Of a stretch of DNA of 64,000 nt, positions 55,401-64,000 are shown one piece after another; within the stretch, counting starts at the first letter, position 1, and every line of letters starts with the position of its first letter. The notes beneath the pieces were generated by a model. The model was not told where the DNA came from. It saw only the letters and a list, made by a program, of their open reading frames with translations, and did not search any database. The stretch comes from Mortierella sp. BCC40632 (lineage: Eukaryota; Mortierellomycota; Mortierellomycetes; Mortierellales; Mortierellaceae): positions 1,372,501-1,436,500 of the forward strand of contig WAEK01000006.1 of assembly GCA_011634665.1 (NCBI GenBank). The letters are read 5' to 3'. The translations under genes were made by a program, and so were the position numbers.

Positions 55401-56277
55401 CGTATTTCGCAACAGAAGCGTTTGCGCAAGATTATTCGTCAAATCTCACAGCCAACACCTGGAAACCTTGGTGCATGGGAGGAAGCATATGCACGATGGA
55501 AGAACATTACCGTCTACTGGACCAAGGACCAGATTGCATTTTATGAGAATATGGAGCCAGTCGAGAAGAGCCGTAATGCCAAGCGATCAACAGCTTTGCC
55601 ACCTGCACCCAAGGGAGGCTTTGTGATCGATCTTTCGGACTCGCGGAATGCAGAATGGCAAAACTTTACAGGTTTCCTTGCAGCACTTGCTGGAGCGTCT
55701 TTGCCATCGAACACGGTCTCACGAACAAGCCCAACGGGAGAGAACTTTAGACGAGCATCTTCGAGCGAAACAAAGAATGCTCAAGTGAACGTGGAGCGCT
55801 ACATGTTGGACATGGTCCAGCTGTTGGTGAACGAGCAAGTGTTTGTACGTGATGTCGTAAAGAAGACATTGGGTTCAGAGCTTTCGCCCTCGCTCTACCC
55901 AGTCCTTTTCAAACAGTTGATCTATGTCGTTTCAAGATTCTTTGACAGCCACGGTGATGCCATGTGTACCGACCAATACACGATGTTTGTGGATCAGGCC
56001 ATTTCCGTTTTGAAGTTGGTGCTTGATCGAATGTCATCCCCTTCGGACGGAATCTTTTCCGTGGACTTTGGTGCGTTGATCTTGTATTTTGCTCGATATC
56101 TCCATCGATTGGGCCACAGTCTGAGTGGGCTGAGAGTTAAGATCAAGATGTGCCAGTTGTGCGAGACCTTGATGCAAAAGAAAGAGTACATTTCTCTCCG
56201 TCAAGAAATCCGATTGAGGAATAAGATGGTCGAGGTGATGATTGAGTGGACCTCTGACTTTTCTTTGGTAAGTTACT

Positions 56278-56326
<49 letters not shown>

Positions 56327-59300
56327 CGAGCAAAGTTAAAAAAAAGGACGGTGTGGGTTCTCATCTAATTCCTCTCTTTTGCACTCTTTTTTCGATGTAG
56401 CCTTCAGAGATGCCTTCTTACACTGATGATAAGGAAGATCCAGCAAGCAATGGGCGACTATACCGTGATTTGGACTTGGCGTGCATGAAGTCAATTGTGT
56501 CACTGCTCTATGAACTTCCTCTTCAGCCACATGAATCGCCCATGGACACGGACATGACCCAGATCAGATCAGCAATCTTTTACCGATACTTTAATTTCTT
56601 CCTCAAGTTGCTGAACCGTTGCCGTGTACTCGAATACATCGAGTCTGGACCTTCGTACCATAAGCAGAACAATGAGGATCTTGCTCTTCTCTTTGCCAAG
56701 GTATGCTATCGGATTAATTATGGAAAGTACCCCTTTAATATTCTTTCTAGACAACCCAGACTAATGGATGGCAATTTTCTACAATTACTTTAGTCCAAGG
56801 CCATTGTCCGAGATCTGGGCCCTCTGAAGGAATACACGATCAAGGCCCTATCTAATATGCTGAGTGCTAATATCGAGACTGGTCTCAAGTACTCATTGAC
56901 GATGGGATACCACGAGGATGACCGGACTAGGACAGCCTTTATGCAGGTGCTGACCAACATTCTGAAGCAAGGAACCGAGTTTGCTGTCCTTTCTGAGAGC
57001 GCCATGGAAGATCGATATGAAAAGTTGATCGACCTGATTGCCTCTCCAGACTTGACGCTTGTACTTTCTCTTTGTCAAGTATGCCCTGTTAGCGAGATTG
57101 ACGACCTTGCGATCGTGTTGCTCCATGTATTTGAGAGTCGTGGATTGGCCATGCCATTGTTGAAGGCCATTATTATGAAGGAAGTCCGCGAAACAGGCAA
57201 GTTGTGTTTGTTATTTGATTTGATTTTCCGCCGTCGTGTCACCATTCTGCTTCCTTGCTCCGCTGCATTGGAGACGATATGAAATAGAATATTAACTTTG
57301 AGACATTAATTTCTTCCGCAACTGGAAATAGGCGAGTCTGAGCTCTTCCGCAGAAACTGCATGGCGACACGTCTTTTGACAGTTTTTGCAAAGATCAACG
57401 GTGCAACCTATCTTAAAGGTACCTTGCAACCCTTGCTCCAGAAGCTGATGACTCTTCCTCCTCAAGGTAGTTATGAGTTGGACCCAACGCGTCTGGGACC
57501 TGATGAGGATGCTGCCGTCAATGCCGAGAATCTGAAACACATGGCTCAAGTGTTCTTGGATACCATCACGGACTCTGTATCACATGTGCCAAACTCGTTC
57601 AGAGAGGTCTGTTGTTACCTTTCGCAGGCCGTCGGCGAGCGTTTCCCGGATGCCAAGTTTACGGCTGTGGGAGGCTTCATCTTTTTGCGATTTATTTGCC
57701 CAGCCATTGTTGCGCCAGACTCGGATGGATTGTTACAGGCTCCCATCGAGAACGTCAAAGTTCGCCGTGGATTGCTTTTGATCACCAAAGTTATCCAGAA
57801 CTTGGCCAACAACGTTCTCTTTGGTGCCAAGGAGCCATTTATGATCGTGCTAAACACGTTCTTGACAACGAACATCCACAAGGTAACTCGTTTCCTCGGC
57901 AACATCTCAACACTGCAGCAACAGACTGAGCCACCATCGATGGACCCAGCCCATTACCGTCCTATTGAGGTCGGCGATCGGTCCTCGTTGCACCGACACC
58001 TTGCACTCAATTTGGAGAGGATGAGCAAGGATTTGACGATGAAGACCTCAGCAGAGTTGGAAGAGGACAAGACCTATCTTGCCACCAAGCGGTCATTCGA
58101 TACTCTCTCTACGCTGCTGGCACAGCTGGGACCACCTCCAGAGAGGCATCGTCGGGATGTTGTGCCCGTCACGCTCAACACGGCGCCCAACATTCATCAG
58201 TACCATGAGTTTATGCGCAAGAACCGAGGACGAACAGTGGACAATCTGCTCAAGGATGGAGTCTTTTATGAAGGAGGTCTGTCTCGAGATCGTCGACCCG
58301 TGTTTTACTTTGTGATGCGCAAGTTGTCGCTTGACAATGTCGATCTTGAGACAATCATGTACCACGTCTTTTTGGTAAGTGGCCAACCTTTGTGTGTGTG
58401 TGTGTACTACTTGGAACTTTCTGTTCATATACTTGATGGTTCAAAGTCTAACGAATGCACTCTATTTTATCCAAAAAAAAAAAAAAAAAACGTCACTAGC
58501 TGTTGGAGCCTGTCATGAACAAGACATTCGATTTGGTTGTGGATGTCACAGGATTTGGAACGTCGAACGAGATTTCGGACCACAACATCTCTCAATTCTT
58601 CCAGCTTTTGCCCTCTGACACTGCAATCGGCCTTTGCAACCTCTTCTTTATCAACGTGAACACGGCATTCAGACGCTACACTAAAGGATTGTCTCGGCAG
58701 TTGACAAGCCGGGTTGCGAAGCGAATCATTTTCCCTTCAAGCCTGATTGAACTGAGCGAGTATATCATGCCTCAAGAGTTGAGATTGCCCAAGTCCACGA
58801 CCAATCTTGAAACGGAACAGATGGTGTCGATTCCTGGTGTACACAAGTTGATCCCAGGATTGCCTCCAACGCCTGTGCAGTTCAAGATCGGAAACGAGGT
58901 CATTCAGATTGTGATGGTATGTACCCCCCTTCCCCTTTCCCTTCTCCTCAATGTTTCTCCCCTCCTTCCCTTGAACTCTTGAAAGACATTGGCTATCGTC
59001 TTTTTCGAAGCTATATACTTACATCGAGTCCTGAATTGACATTTATGTAACAATAGCAAAAGAAACAGGAAATCTTTGTTGGCATGAGCTGTCAGTACAA
59101 TGATGTGTACCATATCAGCGAACTGGATGACATCTCCAAGGCCCACAGCCGTGGCGATGACGGCGAGTTCTTCATCATTTACGAGGATGGAACCATGTCC
59201 ATGACCTTTACAAGCACAAAGCGCGACCAGATCATTTCCGCCATTGCAAAGACCAAGCAGCGTTTCCTTACAACGAAGCCACCCAACTACAGCGCCCGTG

Positions 59301-61835
59301 TGATCCGACCGAACGATGTTCCAGGTACACTGTTGACCATGGCCATGTTCAACCTTTCAAGCCCCGACTCTGCTCTGAGACTGGCCTCCTACAATCTTTT
59401 GTGCGCCCTTTCCGATACCTTCAAGTTTGACACGGGCAATCAGCTTTTGAATGCCAAGGGCCTGTGCATTCCCACGAACAATGCACCTTTTATTCGTCGG
59501 ATGAGTGAAATGCTTGCACGGACAGAGTCGCATCTGACACTTGAGTTCCTGACAGAGTGCTTTGTTGGCTTTCAAAAGACGCCCAGGTCGCTCAAGCCAC
59601 GGTGTCTTGAGTTTGTTGCGCCATGGCTGCCCAATTTGGCCAAGTATTGTCGTAGTTCGAGCGACAACCATGCTGGCTTTGCCAAGACGCGCGAGATTAT
59701 CAAGGGCTTGATCGACATGACAGTGAACGAACCCGAGATCTATGGAGCAATGCAGGACATTGTCTGGAGTCGTGTCGAAGAGATTGATGCGCTTGTTGTC
59801 CTTGTTCTGGACCTGTTCATTACCGAATCCGTGGATGCTGGTATTGGAACTGCACAGGCAGAGAAGCTTGGTGACACGCTTGTCACCTTGTCATCCGTCT
59901 CTGTGAGTGGCAAGATTATTTCTCGTCTACGAAAGGTGATCTCGAAGACTGGACTGAAGCCCTCACGACAGTTGACCGAGCATTCATCATGGTCCGAGAT
60001 TGGTGTGTTGGTTCGTTTCTGTATGAACCTGTCCTTTAATGATACAAAGGATATGCTCAACTTTTTGCCAGAGATTTGTCATATTGTGACACTTTTGGTG
60101 GCAACGGGTGCGTCCGTTGTCCGATCCGCTGTTCATGGCATGGTGACGAACATTGTACAGGCACTTGCGACGACCATCCCAGCCAGTGAGCCAAACCATT
60201 CCAAGTTGCTCGAGTTACTTCAAGAGCTTTCGGAGAACAAGTTTAGGATGCTCTTTGGTTTGAGTCGATCCTATAGTAATTCGTTTGTTATCTCGCCCGA
60301 GACACTTAAGGACTTTAATGAGCCAATGCCATTGTCTTGGCTTGAGAACATTTGCAAGGCCCTTATGGAGGTCATTGAACTTGGATCGCCAAACAACGGT
60401 AAGGAATAGGAAAAGGAAAAGGAAAAGGAAAACAGCATCCTTGGTTATCCACCCCAAGTTCCCTTTATCATCTCGGATACTAAAAAAAAAAAAAAAAAAA
60501 AAAAAAATATCATCATAGATGCGGCAAATGCGGCAAGAGCTCGATGGATGGGATTGGTGACAAGCACAGCATTCCAGTTCAACCCTGCGATTCAACCTCG
60601 TGCCTTTGTGGCATTGGGCTGCTTGGCTCGTGAGGAAGTGGACGATGATTTGCTCTATCAAATCTTGGTCGCTCTTCGAGGTGCCTTGGCCATGTTCCTT
60701 GAGTCGGATTGCAACTTGATCATGAGTATTGTGATGTGCTTGACCAACATTACCGCCAACTTGCCAGCAGATTCGAGATACTTGCAACATATGTTCTGGT
60801 TGGGTCTTTCGATTGTCGAGATTGGTCATGTTCCTCTCTTTACCTGTGCGCTCGAATTGTTGCAGGCCGTTCTCAAGGTCTTGGACGGAAACGGCTTTTT
60901 CGTGGACGAACCCCTGGATGAGGTGTTGTTGAGGGCTCGACAGCCTATGCTGGACGTGACCAAGGATTTGGACGACTCGGTTGGTCTGAACTTTGAGACT
61001 CACTTCTCGTTTGGTGTTGCCGGTGCGTTGTTGAAGGGATTGAAGCATCCTTCGACCAAGACGATCACGACTGAGGTGTTGCGCCTTATTCTCCAGATTG
61101 CCGTCAAGGGTACCACGCCAGATGTAGTGGATGTCCGCGTGATGGGCTACTTGGCAGCCTTGTTGCCTCAAGCAGCGCGCAACATGGAACTGAAAGAGTT
61201 GTTGCAGATGGTTGGCATCACGTCGATTGATGTGAACAACAGTGCCTTGAACGAGACGTACTACAAGATCTTTGACCATCTCTTGATTCCAGACAACACG
61301 ACGGGTCTTTTGTTGGTGACGCTGGTGGTGACCATGCTTCAGAATGCTGAGACCGAGTCTGAGCGATTGTTCTTGTACGCCTTCTTGGCTGAGGCGGCTG
61401 TTGCCCTGCCTGAGGTGTTTGCACTTGTGTAAGTTATTTTATTTTATTTTTGTTTTCCTTGTTCAGTTGCAGCATGAGGGATATTGCTCAACAGCTCGCT
61501 AATCTGATTTGCCTCTTTTTCTTTTTTTCTCTACATGAATATTTAATAGATACGAGTCCCTGTTGCCCAAGATGAACCAGATCATCAACAGTTCCCAGAT
61601 TGTGCCCATTATCGATGCTGTCCAGTCGATTATTTTTGCTGTAGTAGCGGATCCAGTACTGAGCACTGCAGCGGCCAACACTCAAAAGGCGAGTCAACTT
61701 GCGTATTTGACCGAGCTTGGATTTTCAGGATTGATGGATACTGGTGCGCCAGGATTTAACCCCAGCAATGGTCGACCCACTGTTCACAAGCATGCCCTGT
61801 TGGTCAGTGAATTGGTCGAACGGATCATTCAATGA
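51545..61835 (+). CDS. IRA1: IRA/neurofibromin-type Ras GTPase-activating protein
   Basis: Fourteen exons totalling 7782 bases, 2593 residues: 51545-51652, 52758-53391, 53505-53965, 54052-54492, 54607-54924, 55031-55280, 55399-56267, 56401-56700, 56794-57196, 57332-58374, 58500-58916, 59057-60398, 60519-61428 and 61550-61835. Every junction closes in frame; intron 9 uses a GC donor (AG|GCAAGT). The RasGAP domain spans roughly 1190-1480, with the arginine finger at Arg1268 (ELFRRN) and the FLRFICPAI motif (Arg1381). A Sec14/PH-like lipid-binding module follows (about 1560-1850: FYEGGLSRDRRPVFYFVMRK, DLVVDVTGFG). The flanks are helical-repeat regions. It inactivates Ras at membranes and restrains cAMP/PKA signalling in yeasts. 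The fungal IRA1/IRA2 naming is arbitrary here. The first exon is short and intron 1 exceeds 1.1 kb. Confidence 0.95.
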
Positions 61836-62403
61836 TGAGTAGTAAAAGACAGACGAAGACGAAGATGAAAAAAAAAAAAAAAAAGAGAGTGAGAGAAAGG
61901 AGGTTTCAAGACGACCTGTTCATACCCCTCCCTCCTTCCTTCTCCTTCTCCTCCTCCTCCTCTCAACCTTATGAATCTATCACGATGTCCCCCCTTTTTT
62001 TTTTCCTCCCTTGTTATTTCATTTATGTAGCTCTCTTTTTTTATTGATATTATTTCTTTCTTCCCTTCTGCATTTGAGATGAGATGTCCTCGGCAACAAG
62101 AAAAAAAAAAGTTTTTTTTTTTTTTTTTTTTTTTTGTTAAATATTTCTATTTTATATCTTTTTTTTTGTTTCTTTTAAAAATAAAAATAAAAAAAAAAGG
62201 AAAAGACTCTTCAACCTAAGCAAACATCTATACACCCTGCCAGTTGAACGGATAAATGCTTCTGTAGACGAAAAGAGAGAGGCTATAATGGTTGACTTGA
62301 CATGTTCTAGAGAGAGAGCGAGAGAGAGAAAGAAAAGAAGGGAAACCATGGATACGACTAGATGTGATGCAAGGAGAAGGGGAGGAGGAGGAGGAGGAGG
62401 ATT
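61836..62403. other. Convergent 3' spacer
   Basis: Between the ends of the RasGAP and AIM19-like genes. Contains A and T runs (61869-61883, 62101-62135, 62160-62200) and a GGA triplet repeat at 62380-62401. No gene seen. Confidence 0.6.
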
Positions 62404-63283
62404 TCAAAGACCAAATTCGACTTCAATTGTTTTCCGTCCAGAGATGAGCAGGTTTGTCACCACTCCTGCTACAAGAAGTGAGGGCATGGGCAGTGGTTGA
62501 CGAATGGTTCTCCGGAGGTTGAGGAAGAGATAGGTTAAGCACCAAGCTATTTTTTTTTTTTTTTTTTTTTTTAAACAAAAGGATGAGCCAAGTAATGCGG
62601 AGGAAATTGGTTAGTAAGGGAATGATGAAAGAGACAAAGTAAGAGAATCAGCAAGGGCACATAGGGTGAAGAATTGCGTCGAGGGTTTACCTGTTGTGGT
62701 TCCTGAGCCGTTTTCTGGGTCACCTACATGCTTCATGTATCTAGAGAGAGAAAGAGAAAGAGAGTGAAGGGTTAGATCATGTAGGTCACTACAAACTGTC
62801 TTTTTTTCAGTCCGCAAAAAGAAGGGAGGAGGGGAGTCTCCTCTCAAGTAGCTCCTGTCTTACCCTGATCCAGCAAAAATGGCCGAAAATCCCATCATGA
62901 CTCCAAAGTGGGGCATGGCGGGACTTGCCCGAATAGCCTTAGGTACTGACGCGGCACCTAGGAAAGGGGAAAGAATAGAGAGAGTCGGAAGGGATAAATG
63001 AGGTAGGTTAGTGATGCTATGAAAAAAAAAAAAAAAAAAAAAAGAGATCGATTTCGATATGTCGCTGAATACGGTTGGCGTAGTCTTTGTGTATATGTGA
63101 AGAGGGGGGGGGGGCTGGCAACGCGACCCGTAGGTGCGAGACGAGATAAAGCCCAGGAAAATGGAGAGAAGAAGTCCAGAGTGTTCACCTACAAAGAGCA
63201 GAGAGAGACCATTCAGGATAGGGTGACTTGGCGAGCCGGTAGAGCGCAGACTGCTTGTATGCAGAACCGGGTTCCGTGGACAT
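62404..63283 (-). CDS. AIM19: AIM19-like small mitochondrial membrane protein
   Basis: Found only by splicing. Exons 63283-63193 (donor T|GTAGGT), 62957-62864, 62740-62691 and 62546-62404 give 125 residues with all phases matching. The segments in order are LYRLAKSPYPEWSLSALCA, MPHFGVMMGFSAIFAGSGYM, VGDPENGSGTTTAWCLTYLF and MPSLLVAGVVTNLLISGRK. The GxYM...D-x-E-N-G-x-G...T-A-W pattern and the three or so hydrophobic segments resemble fungal Aim19 proteins, small inner-membrane mitochondrial proteins of unclear function. Intron 3's acceptor (AATAG) follows a 24-base A run on the coding strand. The family name is from memory of the motif and should be searched. Confidence 0.7.
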
Positions 63284-63689
63284 GTTGATAATGGAGCTGA
63301 GTGTTGACTTGTTCGGGGGAGGGGGGAGGAGCGAGTTGAATGTCGGTTCCGGTAGATGCTTTTCAGTAGTCGGAGAGTGATGAGAAAGAAAGAAAACTAT
63401 AAAGTCGCCAGAGGAGGAGCTTGGTTCGGGCTGTGCCTTGTGCCTGACTGGAACGGAAGGAGAGAGGCTTGTGTTTAGCGGGACAGGCTTTTTTTTTTTT
63501 TTTTTTTTTTTTTGTGTGTTTGACTGAGAAAGGCATTATTATCACATGCAACCAAGAGAGAACTCATCTCTTTCTCTCTTTCTTCACCCCATTGGACAGT
63601 GGACTAGTTCAGAAAAGCTCTTTTGTTTCCATCAGGACATCACATCTCTTTCAAGAAACAAGAACCCCATCCACTCACCTCTCTTCATC
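63284..63689. other. Divergent promoter spacer
   Basis: Between the AIM19-like gene (minus) and the edge gene (plus), with a T run at 63490-63513. No gene seen. Confidence 0.6.
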
Positions 63690-64000
63690 ATGGACCGTGC
63701 CATGGACAAAAAGACCGCCGCCAGGGCCAAAGCAGCACCAGCACCCATGAAGAAACCAAGGAAACTCGTCAGCACCCTCATCAAACAAAAACCTGCATCC
63801 ACAGCCGCCTCTCTCTCCACAGGCCCTAGCAGTAAAAAGCGCAAGTCTTCAGGAACATCGGAGGAGGACATGGATGTCCCAGATCACGACCTCGACTTTA
63901 TTTCTTTGCTTTCTTCTACAGGATCTGTCAACAAGACCTCCAAGAAGCCCACCCCTGATACCACCACTGCCACAACAAAGGAGTCAACATCGACCAAAAC
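63690..64000 (+). CDS. Partial basic nuclear-type protein, runs off the window
   Basis: From the ATG at 63690 the frame stays open to the right edge (103 complete codons). The visible part is Lys/Ala/Ser/Thr-rich: MDRAMDKKTAARAKAAPAPM, KKPRKLVSTLIKQK, SSKKRKSSG (a plausible nuclear localisation signal), then an acidic DMDVPDHDLDFISLL stretch. I cannot name the family from this N terminus. A possible acceptor-like TTCTACAG inside means that splicing cannot be excluded. Confidence 0.6.
   Translation, partial: MDRAMDKKTAARAKAAPAPMKKPRKLVSTLIKQKPASTAASLSTGPSSKKRKSSGTSEEDMDVPDHDLDFISLLSSTGSVNKTSKKPTPDTTTATTKESTSTK

Noticed and set aside
60215..61279. 354-codon minus ORF opposite the RasGAP gene
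   Set aside because: Antisense shadow that runs across a plus-strand intron with a poly-T translation (a Phe run).
63224..63285. tRNA-like string (TGGCGAGCCGGTAGAGCGC followed by GGGTTCC)
   Set aside because: The D-stem does not pair, no acceptor stem closes and the T-loop is wrong. On the minus strand the same bases are exon 1 of the AIM19-like gene.

Overview
The window reads as nuclear DNA of a filamentous fungus, most likely an early-diverging lineage such as Mortierellaceae (inference). Coding genes carry short GT-AG introns, a long IRA/neurofibromin RasGAP gene with 14 exons is present, a GCR1_C-type transcription factor with long His/Gln/Ser-rich stretches is present, and introns and spacers are full of CT/GA microsatellites and A/T homopolymers. 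No tRNA, rRNA, CRISPR or bacterial-type operon was found.

Layout. 1-0.9 kb: microsatellites. 0.9-6.9 kb: GCR1_C transcription-factor-like gene, then an unrecognised acidic nuclear-type protein. 7.2-10.1 kb: a tandem duplication and a many-exon gene with a PD-(D/E)XK-like core. 11.4-22 kb: an island with two lineage-specific families. Family A (CGC-x2-C cytosolic-type) has three copies. Family B (secreted, six cysteines) has two intact copies and one broken copy here, with a further intact copy at 45.1 kb. One convergent A/B pair is present twice in opposite orientation. A 1.1 kb foldback inverted repeat lies in the same island. 22.5-26.3 kb: a 1152-residue protein that I rebuild from three exons. 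It joins an MLKL/HeLo-like four-helix segment to a CHORD-like Cys/His cluster and is a candidate cell-death or immunity protein. 27.3-44.5 kb: mostly conserved genes: methylenetetrahydrofolate reductase, phosducin-like protein, O-fucosyltransferase-like protein, cytosolic arginyl-tRNA synthetase with an appended GST-like domain, a type I membrane protein, an Ndfip/Bsd2-like adaptor and a Kre9/Knh-type GPI protein. 45.1-51.5 kb: the fourth B copy, then decayed genes and repeats. 51.5-61.8 kb: IRA/neurofibromin. 62.4-63.3 kb: a four-exon AIM19-like gene found by splicing. 63.7 kb to the edge: start of a Lys/Ser-rich protein.

Gene models were spliced by hand. Reading frames close across every junction for the IRA, MTHFR, ArgRS, phosducin, Ndfip, Kre9, MLKL-like, AIM19-like and type I membrane genes. 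Function names rest on motif recognition without database searches. The conserved genes are independent housekeeping functions (one-carbon metabolism, translation, G-protein and Ras signalling, ubiquitin-ligase adaptation, cell wall). The accessory island at 11-26 kb and the relics at 46-49 kb are where novelty is most likely.
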